Below are positions 45,285-53,900 of a DNA stretch of 64,000 nt, piece after piece. The position numbers and the translations under genes were made by a program. Position 1 is the stretch's first letter; each line of letters starts with the position of its first letter. The stretch comes from Paracoccus sp. C2R09 (lineage in GTDB: Bacteria; Pseudomonadota; Alphaproteobacteria; Rhodobacterales; Rhodobacteraceae): NCBI RefSeq assembly GCF_018860625.1, contig NZ_JAHKQB010000024.1:62001-126000 (forward strand), written 5' to 3'. The notes under the pieces are model-generated. The model was not told where the DNA came from. It was given only the letters and a program-made list of their open reading frames with translations, and did no database searches.

Positions 45285-46280
45285 TCACCACAGCGAGGTG
45301 CGCGAATAGCGCTTCGAGACGGTGTTGGCGGTCATCACCAGGACGAATGCCACGACTGCGTTGAACAGGCCTGCCGCGGCGGCAAGGTCGTACTGACCGC
45401 CCTGAAGGCCCTGGCGATAGATGAAGGTGTTCACGACGTCCGCCGTCTCGTAGGTGGCGGGCTGATAGAGCAGGATGATCATCTCGAAGCTGACTTCCAG
45501 CATGTTGCCGATGCGGATGATCAGCATGATGATGATCGTGGGCAGGATCGAAGGCAGCGTGATCTTCCACACCATCTGCCAGCGCGACGCCCCGTCCACC
45601 ACCGCGCTTTCATAGAGCGTGGGCGAGATGCCCGCGATGGCCGCCAGGTAGACGATCGACTGGAAGCCCGCCTCCTGCCAGATGCCGGTGCCCACGAAGA
45701 TCGGGCGGAACCATTCGGGCTTGGTCAGGAAGTAGACCGGATCGACCCCGAACCAGCCCATCACCGTGTTCACGATCCCCGCCGAGGGCGAGAAGGCCGT
45801 GATCACGATCCCCGCGATGATCACCGACGAGATGAAATGCGGAAGATAGACAATGGTTTGCGCGGTCTTCTTGAAGGTCTGGTTCAACACCTCGTTGAAC
45901 ATCAGGGCCAGCAGGATCGGGACCGGGAAGCCGAACAGCAGGCTGTAGAAGCTGATGATGATGGTGTTCTTCAGCGCCCGCACGAACTGGTCGTTGCCGA
46001 ACAGCGTGTGGAAATGTTCCAGCCCGATCCAGGGGCTGCCCGCGATGCCGCGGAAGATGCTGTAATCCTTGAACGCGATCTGCAGCCCGTACATGGGCTT
46101 GTACAGGAACACGATCAGCCAGACGATGGTCGGCAGCAGCAGAAGATACAGCTGCCATTCGCGCTTCAGGTGGTCGCCGATGCGCTGCACGCGCCCGGGA
46201 CGACGACGGCGTTGCGCCTCGCGTGCCTCGATCACCAGTTCCTCGGTGCGGGCACCTCCGACTTCGGGATCGATGCTCAT
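45285..46280 (-). CDS. Sugar ABC transporter permease, AlgM1-like
   Basis: 331 residues. A 45-residue cytoplasmic N-terminus precedes WQLYLLLLPTIVWLIVFLYK, the first helix. The EAA loop is ESAVVDGASRWQMVWKITLPSILP, and SVIIAGIVITAF lies in the core. AlgM1/LplB-type sequence (KDYSIFRGIAGSPWIGLEHF). Its start overlaps the ATPase stop by ATGA. Confidence 0.88.
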   Translation of the reverse strand: MSIDPEVGGARTEELVIEAREAQRRRRPGRVQRIGDHLKREWQLYLLLLPTIVWLIVFLYKPMYGLQIAFKDYSIFRGIAGSPWIGLEHFHTLFGNDQFVRALKNTIIISFYSLLFGFPVPILLALMFNEVLNQTFKKTAQTIVYLPHFISSVIIAGIVITAFSPSAGIVNTVMGWFGVDPVYFLTKPEWFRPIFVGTGIWQEAGFQSIVYLAAIAGISPTLYESAVVDGASRWQMVWKITLPSILPTIIIMLIIRIGNMLEVSFEMIILLYQPATYETADVVNTFIYRQGLQGGQYDLAAAAGLFNAVVAFVLVMTANTVSKRYSRTSLW

Positions 46281-47380
46281 TCTTCCAACCTCTGTCCGGG
46301 GAACGCCTCGCCGGTCTGGGCGTCGAAGACGCGGATCAGGTGCGGCTGGATGGTGAAGCCCGAAAAGTCCTTGAGGATGCGCATCTGGCCCACGGTCTCG
46401 GTGCGGACGACGAAGGGCTGACCAGCCAGCGTGGTATGGATCAGCGCCTCCGATCCCAGTGTCTCGATCAGTTCGGCCTGCAGATCGACGCGATCGGGCT
46501 GTTCGCTGCTGGCGGCCTTCACGAATTCGGGGCGGATGCCGATGATGATCTCGCGGCCTTCGGCGTTCTGCAGCGCGGGCAGCGGTGCAAGCGCGATGCT
46601 TTGGCCGTCGAACTCGGCGCGCGGGCCGTCGGGTCCGGCTGCGACGCGGGCCTTGACCATGTTCATCGGGGGCGACCCCAGGAAGCCCGCGACGAAGGTG
46701 TTGGCCGGGTTCAGGAACAGCTCCATCGGCGATCCGACCTGCTCGATCCGTCCGTCATGCATCACCACGATCCGGTCGGCCAGGGTCATCGCCTCGACCT
46801 GGTCGTGGGTGACATAGATGCTGGTCGCGCCAAGGCGCTTGTGCAGGCGCTTGATCTCGGCGCGCATCTGGGTGCGCAGCTTGGCATCGAGGTTCGACAG
46901 CGGTTCGTCGAACAGGAACACCTTGGGGCGCCGCACGATGGCGCGGCCCATGGCAACCCGCTGGCGCTGACCGCCCGACAGGTCGGCAGGCCGGCGTTCC
47001 ATGTATTGCGTCAGCCCGAGGATCTTGCCCACCTCGTCGACCGAGGCTGCGATATGTTCCTTGCTTTCCTTGCGGATGCGCAGGCCGAAGGCGATGTTGT
47101 CGGCGACGTTCAGATGCGGATAGAGCGCGTAGTTCTGGAACACCATCGCCACGTCGCGATCCTTGGGTGCGACGCGGTTCACGTTGCGACCATCGATGGT
47201 CAGATCGCCGTCGGTGATCTCCTCGAGGCCCGCGATCATCCGCAGCGTCGTGGATTTCCCGCAGCCCGAAGGCCCCACCAGAACGACGAATTCCTGTTCC
47301 TGCACCTCGAGGTCGATCCCATGGACCACCTTGACGGCGCCATAGGCCTTGACGATGCCTGCAAGCTGAACTCCAGCCAT
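46277..47380 (-). CDS. Sugar ABC transporter ATPase, AlgS/UgpC/MsmX type
   Basis: 367 residues. Walker A GPSGCGKS, Q-loop FQNYALYPHLNV, signature LSGGQRQRVAMGRA, Walker B VFLFDEPLSNLDAKLR and switch YVTHDQVEAM are all present. After residue 240 comes the OB-fold TOBE regulatory domain (IIIGIRPEFVKAA). First gene of the leftward alginate operon; powers the AlgM1/M2 pair. The operator repeats at 47490-47520 are just over 100 bases upstream. Confidence 0.9.
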   Translation of the reverse strand: MAGVQLAGIVKAYGAVKVVHGIDLEVQEQEFVVLVGPSGCGKSTTLRMIAGLEEITDGDLTIDGRNVNRVAPKDRDVAMVFQNYALYPHLNVADNIAFGLRIRKESKEHIAASVDEVGKILGLTQYMERRPADLSGGQRQRVAMGRAIVRRPKVFLFDEPLSNLDAKLRTQMRAEIKRLHKRLGATSIYVTHDQVEAMTLADRIVVMHDGRIEQVGSPMELFLNPANTFVAGFLGSPPMNMVKARVAAGPDGPRAEFDGQSIALAPLPALQNAEGREIIIGIRPEFVKAASSEQPDRVDLQAELIETLGSEALIHTTLAGQPFVVRTETVGQMRILKDFSGFTIQPHLIRVFDAQTGEAFPGQRLEE

Positions 47381-47489
47381 AGCTCCCCCTGTGTCGTCGG
47401 CGACGTCCGGACATCCGGCGTGCGCGCTCCCTCACCGCGAAATCGCGCCGGCCTCCACAACCGATTGATTCGCGCATGATCTGCATCTG

Positions 47490-47520
47490 GAATACTAGTA
47501 ATTATTCTTGAATACTAGTA
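47490..47520. promoter_or_regulatory. Two direct repeats GAATACTAGTA in the divergent alginate promoter
   Basis: GAATACTAGTA at 47490-47500 and again at 47510-47520, spaced 20 bases (two helical turns); the second extends to the palindrome ATACTAGTAT. The region lies between the leftward alginate operon and the rightward GntR gene. A related GACTAGTATCCTAGTC lies at 53096-53111 before the symporter gene. A probable binding site of the divergent GntR regulator. Confidence 0.65.
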
Positions 47521-47658
47521 TCGATTAATGGCGGAATTTCTGAAGGGATGTGCCAGTATGCGAATCGGGCGCATCGCGAATTCGGGACCCGAGGCTTGCC
47601 GCCGGGTCCGTTTCCCGCGAAGAGGCGCGCTTGGATCGTTGTGCAGAAGGAAGATGGA

Positions 47659-48351
47659 ATGATGCAGTTGCACCAGACGCGCGACCGGCGCACCAGCGTG
47701 GACGAGATCTTCGACTACCTCTATGACGAGATCAACGCCCTGAACCTGCTGCCCGGCGACAAGATATCCGAGGCCGATGTCGCCGCCCGCTTCGGCGTGT
47801 CGCGGCAGCCCGTCCGCGATGCCTTCAGCCGGCTGGCGAACCTGGATCTGCTGCTGATCCGCCCGCAGCGCGCGACCGAGGTGAAGCGCTTTTCCATGCG
47901 CGAGGTGGTGAAATCCCGTTTCGTGCGCCTGTCGGTGGAAACCGAAGTGCTGCGCCGCGCCGCCCTTCACTGCGACGACGAAGGTGCCGATCGGCTGGAC
48001 GAGGCGCTGGCTGCACAGGAAAGCGCGGTCGAGAAGCGCAAGTTCGACAAGTTCGGCCAGCTCGACTACGACTTTCACCGCCTGCTGTGCGAGATCGCGC
48101 AGGCCGATTTCGCCTTCGACGTCATCATGGCCGAGAAGTCCAAGGTCGACCGCCTCTGCATGCTGGGGCTGTCGAAAGAGGACCGGATGCCCGAACTGGT
48201 CGCCGACCACCGCGAGATCGCGGATGCGGTGATCGCCCACGACCCCGACCGTGCGATCCGCATCGGTCAACGCCACCTGTCCCGACTGGACGAGACGATC
48301 CAGAGGATCACGATCAGCAACGCGAACTATTTCGAAACCCCCGAGGCCTGA
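47659..48351 (+). CDS. GntR-family regulator, FadR/FCD subgroup
   Basis: 230 residues from ATG at 47659 (second ATG at once after), with AAGGAAG upstream. Winged helix at residues 12-75 (LPGDKISEADVAARFGVSRQ, PVRDAFSRLANLDLLLIRPQ). The FCD domain has FVRLSVETEVLRRAAL, DYDFHRLLCEIA and DHREIADAVIAHD, with the Asp/His/His set that binds a metal and often a sugar acid. UxuR- and KdgR-like FCD regulators answer to hexuronates or KDG-type compounds, which agrees with the divergent alginate operon. Confidence 0.85.
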   Translation: MMQLHQTRDRRTSVDEIFDYLYDEINALNLLPGDKISEADVAARFGVSRQPVRDAFSRLANLDLLLIRPQRATEVKRFSMREVVKSRFVRLSVETEVLRRAALHCDDEGADRLDEALAAQESAVEKRKFDKFGQLDYDFHRLLCEIAQADFAFDVIMAEKSKVDRLCMLGLSKEDRMPELVADHREIADAVIAHDPDRAIRIGQRHLSRLDETIQRITISNANYFETPEA

Positions 48352-48421
48352 CCGCCCCGAAGGGCGGCCGGGCGCAAGTCGCGTCCCCCGTCCGGGGGCG
48401 CCATTCAAGCGCTGTACATAG

Positions 48422-49798
48422 ATGCCCTTCGATTCAAGCAAGCCGCCCGCCCATTTGGCGGGCCCGACCGCCCGCGACGTCTTCCGCCTTGCATGGCCCA
48501 TGACGATCAAGGCGATCTTCCTGTTCGGCACCGTCGTGATCGACGCCTATCTCGTCGCCGCCCTGGGCGAGGCATCGCTGGCGGCGATCGGCCTGGCCGC
48601 AGCCATCAGCGGTTTCGTGCTGGGCGCGATCCAGGCCTTTGCCAATGCCATGCAGATCCGCACCGCGCAGGCCTATGGCACGGCGGATCAGGTCTTCCTG
48701 AAATCCTCGATGGCGTCCGGCATGGCGATCAGCCTGGCCGTGGGCCTGATCGGGCTGCTGGCCATCTGGGTCTTCGGCGGGCCGGTCATAGACGCGCTTG
48801 CCCCTTCCGTACAGGTCGCAGGCCTGGCGCGCGGCTATCTGGCGATCTTCTCGTTCGTGATCCTGGGCGAGGCGATCGGCCAGTGCATCTCGAGCTATCT
48901 CAACGGCTGCGGCGAGACGCGCGTGCCGCTCTACAGCCTGTGCCTTGCGGTGCCCGTGAACGTGGCGGTCAGCATCGTGCTGATCCACGGATATCTGGGG
49001 ATGCCCGCGATGGGGGTGAACGGTGCCGCCATTGGCAGCGTGGTCGCGGTGGTGATCCAGGTGGCCTTCCTCCTCTATCGGCTGGTCGGCGCGGCGGGTC
49101 ATCTTCGCGCCGTCAGCGGGTGGCGAGAGGCAAGCTTCGGCCGAACCCTCATGCGCCATCTGGGCTTTGCGCTGCCCATCGCCGCGACCTTCCTCAGCGC
49201 GGCAGTCTCGACCCAGGTCTGCGCGCTGATCTATGCCAAGCTGAGCCTGAACGAATTTGCCGCGATGACCCTGATCGGGCCCTGGATCCAGATGACGGGC
49301 ACGGTCGGCATGCAGTGGGCCATCGCCACCGGCATCATCGTCGCGCAGCTTCTGGGACAGGGCCGGGACGAGGCCGTGCTGGACCGTTTCCTGTCCAGCG
49401 CATGGCGCGCGGCCTTCATCGCCTCGGCGGGCGTGGCGGTGCTGCTGCTGGGTGTCTGCCTGTCGGCCAATGCGCTCTATTCCGATCTCAGCGCGGAGAC
49501 GCGGATGATCGTCATGGGCTTTCTGCCGATCCTGCTGCTGCTGCCCTTTCCCAAGGGGTCGAACGCGATCTGCGGCAACACCCTGCGCGCCAGCGGCGAC
49601 ACGATCTATGTCATGAACCTGTTCGTCACCGCGCAATGGCTGTTCCGCGTGCCCGCGACCGCGCTGGCCGTGCTGTGGTTCGATTTCGGGGCCGTCATGG
49701 TCCTGTCCATCCAGCTGTGGGAGGAGGTGCTGAAATTCCCCGCCTTCCACCGCCGCCTGCTGCGCGGCGACTGGAAACGGTCGGTCATCGGCAAGTGA
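48422..49798 (+). CDS. MATE-family efflux transporter
   Basis: 458 residues with twelve hydrophobic helices in two halves; each half opens with the MATE-type bundle (FRLAWPMTIKAIFLFGTVVIDAYLV is split by the first helix; later GFALPIAATFLSAAVSTQV). The conserved region QAFANAMQIRTAQAYG matches the second helix of MATE proteins. Sodium- or proton-driven export of cationic or organic compounds is the family role. Its place between a GntR regulator and a ManD-type enzyme is unusual; it might export an acid intermediate or simply be carried with the locus. Confidence 0.82.
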   Translation: MPFDSSKPPAHLAGPTARDVFRLAWPMTIKAIFLFGTVVIDAYLVAALGEASLAAIGLAAAISGFVLGAIQAFANAMQIRTAQAYGTADQVFLKSSMASGMAISLAVGLIGLLAIWVFGGPVIDALAPSVQVAGLARGYLAIFSFVILGEAIGQCISSYLNGCGETRVPLYSLCLAVPVNVAVSIVLIHGYLGMPAMGVNGAAIGSVVAVVIQVAFLLYRLVGAAGHLRAVSGWREASFGRTLMRHLGFALPIAATFLSAAVSTQVCALIYAKLSLNEFAAMTLIGPWIQMTGTVGMQWAIATGIIVAQLLGQGRDEAVLDRFLSSAWRAAFIASAGVAVLLLGVCLSANALYSDLSAETRMIVMGFLPILLLLPFPKGSNAICGNTLRASGDTIYVMNLFVTAQWLFRVPATALAVLWFDFGAVMVLSIQLWEEVLKFPAFHRRLLRGDWKRSVIGK

Positions 49799-49806
49799 CC
49801 GGCCAC

Positions 49807-49831
49807 GCCCCCCGTTCCGGCAACGGGGGGC
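49807..49831 (+). other. Perfect 10-base-pair hairpin before the ManD-type gene
   Basis: GCCCCCCGTT at 49807-49816 pairs with AACGGGGGGC at 49822-49831 over a 5-base loop. It lies between the MATE stop and the next start, 30 bases before the ATG, with AGGAGGAG between. No T-run follows, so it may be an mRNA-processing or stability element instead of a terminator. Confidence 0.45.
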
Positions 49832-49861
49832 CGCATCACAAGAGCGAGGAGGAGCATCACA

Positions 49862-51088
49862 ATGAAGATCACCGAGGCCAGGCTGTTCGTCGGCGGACCC
49901 GCCAAGAACTATGTCACGCTCAAGATCATGACGGATGCGGGCGTCTATGGACTGGGCGATGCCACGCTGAACAACCGCGAGACCCTGCCCGCTAAATACC
50001 TGCAGGATTACCTGATCCCGAACCTGATCGGCATGGACCCCCGCAACAGCGAGGATATCTGGCAGCTGTTCTATCGCGGGGCCTATTTCCGGCGCGGTCC
50101 CATCGCGATGGCCGCCTATGGCGCGATCGACATGGCGCTGTGGGACATCAAGGGCAAGCTGGCGGGCATGCCGCTCTATCAGCTTTTCGGTGGCAAGAGC
50201 AGGACGGGCGCGATGGTCTATGCCCATGCGACGGGTGCGGATCTGGAGGACCTGATGGATTCCATCGCCCATTACGTCGAACAGGGATACAAGGCCGTCC
50301 GCGTGCAATGCGGCATTCCGGGCATGCCCACAGCTGGCTATGCCGTGCCCGAAAAGAAGGGCGATCAGCGCAACTACATCACCGATTACAGCGGCATCGT
50401 TCCCAAGGTCGAGATCTGGGACACGGACCGCTACATGCGCTACATGCCGGACGCGCTGATGCAGATCCGCGAGCGTTTCGGTCCCGAGCTGAAGATCCTG
50501 CACGATGTCCATCACCGCCTGACCCCGCGAGAGGCCGCCCAATTCGCCAAGGAGGTCGAGCCCGCCCGCCTGTTCTGGCTGGAGGACCCTACCCCTGCCG
50601 AAGATCAGGAGGCGTTGCGGATGCTGCGCCAGCATTCCACCGTCCCCGTGGCCATAGGCGAGGTCTTCAATTCGATCTGGGACTGCAACCGCCTGATCGA
50701 GAACGAGCTGATCGACTTCATCCGCGTCGCCGTCACCTATGCCGGGGGCATCACTCATGTGAAGCGGGTCGTGGATCTGGCAGGGCTGCACAATGTCCGC
50801 ACCGGCTTTCACGGCGCGCCCAGCCATTCGCCGATCTGCATGGCGGCACATGCCCATCTGAACGCCTGGGCACCCAATTTCGGCATCCAGGAATACCTGG
50901 TCCTGGGCACGCCGGAATGCGACGCGCTGTTCCCCTCGGATCACCGCATGGAAAACGGCATGGTCTATGTCAGCGATGCGCCGGGTCTGGGCATCGATTT
51001 CGACGAGACCGAGGCCGCGCGCTATGAATACCAGCCTGGAAGCCATCCTGTCGTGCGGCTGGAGGACGGCACGGTCTGGAACTACTGA
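49862..51088 (+). CDS. ManD-family mannonate/gluconate dehydratase (enolase superfamily)
   Basis: 408 residues. It opens with MKITEARLFVGGP as ManD proteins do, has AYGAIDMALWDIKGK, a catalytic Tyr-Arg/His region (KAVRVQCG), metal ligands in LHDVHHRLTP, EDPTPAED and AIGEVFNS, and ends in PVVRLEDGTVWNY, nearly the ManD C-terminus. The family dehydrates D-mannonate, in some members D-gluconate, to KDG. KDG is also where the DEH reductase route from alginate ends, so both would feed the same KDG kinase/aldolase path, which is not in the window. AGGAGGAG before the ATG is a strong ribosome site. Confidence 0.85.
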   Translation: MKITEARLFVGGPAKNYVTLKIMTDAGVYGLGDATLNNRETLPAKYLQDYLIPNLIGMDPRNSEDIWQLFYRGAYFRRGPIAMAAYGAIDMALWDIKGKLAGMPLYQLFGGKSRTGAMVYAHATGADLEDLMDSIAHYVEQGYKAVRVQCGIPGMPTAGYAVPEKKGDQRNYITDYSGIVPKVEIWDTDRYMRYMPDALMQIRERFGPELKILHDVHHRLTPREAAQFAKEVEPARLFWLEDPTPAEDQEALRMLRQHSTVPVAIGEVFNSIWDCNRLIENELIDFIRVAVTYAGGITHVKRVVDLAGLHNVRTGFHGAPSHSPICMAAHAHLNAWAPNFGIQEYLVLGTPECDALFPSDHRMENGMVYVSDAPGLGIDFDETEAARYEYQPGSHPVVRLEDGTVWNY

Positions 51089-51093
51089 CACGG

Positions 51094-51126
51094 AAAAGGC
51101 CGGGGCGCATGCGATGCGCCCCGGCC
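51094..51126 (-). terminator. Intrinsic terminator of the symporter gene (minus strand)
   Basis: A 13-base-pair hairpin, GGCCGGGGCGCAT with ATGCGCCCCGGCC and a 3-base loop, at 51098-51126. On the minus strand it is followed by TTTT, so it terminates the leftward symporter transcript and may also stop the convergent ManD transcript. Confidence 0.8.
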
Positions 51127-51152
51127 CGTGATCCGTCGAAGACGGCGTGGCT

Positions 51153-52934
51153 TCAGATCGTCGCTTCGGGCTTCTGCCGGGCCGAAAGGACCAGCAGGAA
51201 ACCGATGCCGAAGACGATGCCGCCCGTCAGGCCGAAGCCCATCAGCGCATTCGTCCGACCGCCCGGTTGCGGGATCAGCGGCAGCAGGAAGATCGTCGCA
51301 CCATAGATCAGCGCCAGCATGCCCAGCTTGCCGCGCTGTTCGCGGTCCGAAGCCGTGGCCCCTGCGGGCGAGACGACCGGCGTGGCGATATCCTCGAAGA
51401 AATGCTCGACCTCGGCATCCCGGCGCGGGGTCAGGCCGCGATAGAACAGGCGCGACACGAAGAAGAAGCCCGTCGTCACCGTCAGGTGCAGCACCATCGA
51501 GATGGTGAAGACCAGATCGCTGCTCTCGCGCCCGGTGAACTCGATCCCGGTCAGGTTGCCCACCAGATCGGGCGTCAGCAGGTATTTCGACACCAGCGAC
51601 ACGATCAGGCCCACCACGACCGTGGCCCAGGGCGCCCAGTCGGGCACGCGGCGCACGAAGATGGCCAGGAACAGCGGGATCAGGATCGGCATCTGGATCA
51701 GGCTGCCCATCTGCAGCATGATATCGAACAGGCTGATATCCTGCAGCGACGAGATGAACAGGCTGACGAGGATGATCGCGATCCCGAAGAAGAAGGTGAT
51801 GAACTTGCCCGCGATGATCAGCTCAGCATTGCCCGCCCGGCCCTTCTTGATGATCGGCTGGTAGAAGTTCATGCACATGATCCCGGCGCTGCGGTTCAAC
51901 CCGGTATCCATCGACGACATCGTGGCCGAGAACATCGCCGCGATCATGATCCCCACCATGCCGACGGGCATCGCGATATCGACGAAGGCCAGATAGGCCG
52001 CATCCGAGGCCTTGTTGCCAAGCGTCGGATACATCGCGCCCAGATCCACGCCCATCACGGCGGTGGCCATCGGCGGCAGGAACCAGATGAATGCGCCCGC
52101 GAACATCAGGATCGAGGCCAGAAGCGCCGCCTTCTTCGCGTTCACGCTGTCCTTGGCGACCAGATAGCGCGAGGCGTCGTACATGTTGTTCGTGCTGAAG
52201 ATCTGCTTGGTGATCGACATCAGGCACCAGATCACGAACAGCCCGACATAGTTCACGTCATTGGTCAGCAAATGCCCCGGGAAATCGGCGATGACGGTGC
52301 CCACGCCGTAATCCAGCGCGACATAGGCCGTGGCGGCGATCGAGATGGCCATGATGACCAGCATCTGCACATAGTCGCTGGCCACGACCGCCCATGCACC
52401 CCCGGTCAACGAAATGAACATCACGATCAGCCCGGTGATGGTGATCGTCCATTCGATGCTGATGCCGAACACCGCCGACGTGAAGATCGCAAGCCCGTTC
52501 AGCCAGATACCCGCCTGGATCACCCCGAGCGGCACCTGTGCCCAGGTGAAGAACTGTTCGTTCACGGGACCGTAGCGGCGACGGATCGCGTCCACGGGCG
52601 TGATGCAGCGCGTCTGGCGGAAGATCTCGGCCACCAGCAGGAAGGACACGAAATACCCCACCGCGTTGCCGATGAAGATCACCGCCACCGACAGCCCGTC
52701 GCTGAAGGCCTTGCCGGCCGCGCCGGTGAATGTCCAGGCGCTGAACTGCACCATGAACGCGCTGGCCCCCGTCATCCACCACAGGATCTTGCCGCCACCG
52801 CGGAAATACTCGCTCGGGTCCTTGGACTTGCCGCTGAACATGAAACCGATGGCAAGGATGAACACGAGATAGAGGCCGACCAACGCCAGATCGACCCGCC
52901 GTTCGAATATCGTGGCGGCAATTTCGGTTTCCAT
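51153..52934 (-). CDS. Sodium:solute symporter (SSS family), candidate uronate/DEH carrier
   Basis: 593 residues with about fourteen membrane helices. SSS features: SEYFRGGGKILWWMTGASAF (first unwound helix), FSAWTFTGAAG, and AAMFSATMSSMDTGLN with the Ser/Thr of the second sodium site. The ATG at 52934 has GGAG eight bases upstream. In vibrios the oligo-alginate/DEH carriers ToaA-C are SSS proteins, and here an operator-like repeat upstream matches the alginate promoter. A role in uptake of alginate-derived monouronate is therefore proposed; sequence alone does not give the substrate. Confidence 0.84.
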   Translation of the reverse strand: METEIAATIFERRVDLALVGLYLVFILAIGFMFSGKSKDPSEYFRGGGKILWWMTGASAFMVQFSAWTFTGAAGKAFSDGLSVAVIFIGNAVGYFVSFLLVAEIFRQTRCITPVDAIRRRYGPVNEQFFTWAQVPLGVIQAGIWLNGLAIFTSAVFGISIEWTITITGLIVMFISLTGGAWAVVASDYVQMLVIMAISIAATAYVALDYGVGTVIADFPGHLLTNDVNYVGLFVIWCLMSITKQIFSTNNMYDASRYLVAKDSVNAKKAALLASILMFAGAFIWFLPPMATAVMGVDLGAMYPTLGNKASDAAYLAFVDIAMPVGMVGIMIAAMFSATMSSMDTGLNRSAGIMCMNFYQPIIKKGRAGNAELIIAGKFITFFFGIAIILVSLFISSLQDISLFDIMLQMGSLIQMPILIPLFLAIFVRRVPDWAPWATVVVGLIVSLVSKYLLTPDLVGNLTGIEFTGRESSDLVFTISMVLHLTVTTGFFFVSRLFYRGLTPRRDAEVEHFFEDIATPVVSPAGATASDREQRGKLGMLALIYGATIFLLPLIPQPGGRTNALMGFGLTGGIVFGIGFLLVLSARQKPEATI

Positions 52935-53275
52935 GGCTCGTTCTCCCCCTTCGAAATGCGACCGGCTGCAGCGGGGACCCGTTCGGGTCCGGCAGCATGG
53001 TCGGGTCCTTGTGCAAAGCGATCGCGTATCCGCGGCACCCCTCCGGGCGCCTAGGCGCGATTCGGCCTCCTCGGGCCTACCGATAGTGCAACTTAGACTA
53101 GTATCCTAGTCGAATGTTGATTGGTCGCCTGCTGACGCTGCGTGCGGCAAGATCCTGCGCGCCGTTCGGGCAGGGCAGCCTGCGGTCTGCCGATAAAATT
53201 GTGCGGACATATCGCTTGCCGAAACCGGCGTTCGAGAGGAAGCAGCGCCGGTATCTTCACGAAGGAGTGATCCCG
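52935..53275. promoter_or_regulatory. Divergent regulatory spacer with GACTAGTATCCTAGTC operator
   Basis: 341 bases without a supported gene. At 53096-53111 lies GACTAG-TATC-CTAGTC, an inverted repeat whose left part (ACTAGTATC) equals the repeat in the alginate promoter at 47511-47522. The site is about 160 bases from both the leftward symporter start and the rightward outer-membrane protein start. A rightward open frame begins at 53114, but the signal peptide of the outer-membrane protein starts only at 53276. Confidence 0.6.
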
Positions 53276-53818
53276 ATGTTCGGCAAGACCATTACCGCTG
53301 CGCTGCTTGCGCTTCACGCCCTTGCGGGTATCGCCTCGGCGCAGGACGCCAAGGGCATGCGCGGCAGCAGCAGTTTCTATATCGGCGCGGGCACGCAGCG
53401 CGACGAGGGGATCGACCGAAGCGACGACACCCCCTTCGTGCTTGGCTTCATGCACCAGCCCGCCAATTCAAGGCTGATCTGGGGCGCCGACATCGCCCGC
53501 GAAGGGACGATGCTGGATTCGACCTATGGCCGCACCCGCGCGATCGAGAACGGAACCTCCTACAACCTGCTGGTCGGCCGCAATTTCGTCGACCGGGGTT
53601 CGTTCAGGCTGGATGCGGCGGTGATCCTTGGCCTCCGCGAGACGGTGACCAGCTGCCATGCCTCTTATCTGGGCTATCGCTGCTATGCCGATCGGTCGCC
53701 CGACACCGAATACCGGGGCAATTTCGGGGTGATGACGGCGGTATCCTATGACGCGCTGATGATCGGGATGCGCATCACCGAGGAAAGCGCCCAGACCCTA
53801 GTCGGCATCCGCTTCTGA
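53276..53818 (+). CDS. Small outer-membrane beta-barrel protein
   Basis: 180 residues from ATG 53276, eight bases after AAGGAG. A signal peptide (ITAALLALHALAGIASA) precedes strands of alternating polar and hydrophobic residues (SSSFYIGAGTQR, PFVLGFMHQP, YNLLVGRNFV, GVMTAVSY) and the chain ends in a C-terminal Phe (TLVGIRF), the usual signal for barrel assembly. Size fits an eight-stranded barrel. Two Cys in SCHASYLGYRCY may form a disulfide in a loop. Divergent from the symporter and near the shared operator, so it could be a uronate-induced porin-like protein; that is inference. Confidence 0.68.
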   Translation: MFGKTITAALLALHALAGIASAQDAKGMRGSSSFYIGAGTQRDEGIDRSDDTPFVLGFMHQPANSRLIWGADIAREGTMLDSTYGRTRAIENGTSYNLLVGRNFVDRGSFRLDAAVILGLRETVTSCHASYLGYRCYADRSPDTEYRGNFGVMTAVSYDALMIGMRITEESAQTLVGIRF

Positions 53819-53900
53819 GGCGGGCGCAGGGCCTTTCTTTTCTTTCCTGCGCAAGGCAGGCTGCACGAAATGCACATGGATTCAATGCGGGGGCGGAACG

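Noticed and set aside
48434-51091. An 885-residue open frame on the minus strand covering the MATE and ManD-type genes
   Set aside because: It is antisense to two genes with clear family motifs; its translation is His/Gln/Asp/Arg-rich low-complexity sequence, as expected from reading GC-rich codons backwards.
51147-53054. A 635-residue plus-strand frame opposite the sodium symporter
   Set aside because: Composition is Arg/His/Asp/Gln-rich without any domain, and it is fully antisense to a clear SSS protein.
53114-53275. N-terminal extension of the outer-membrane protein from an ATG at 53114
   Set aside because: It would put 54 basic residues before a clear signal peptide, and AAGGAG supports the ATG at 53276.
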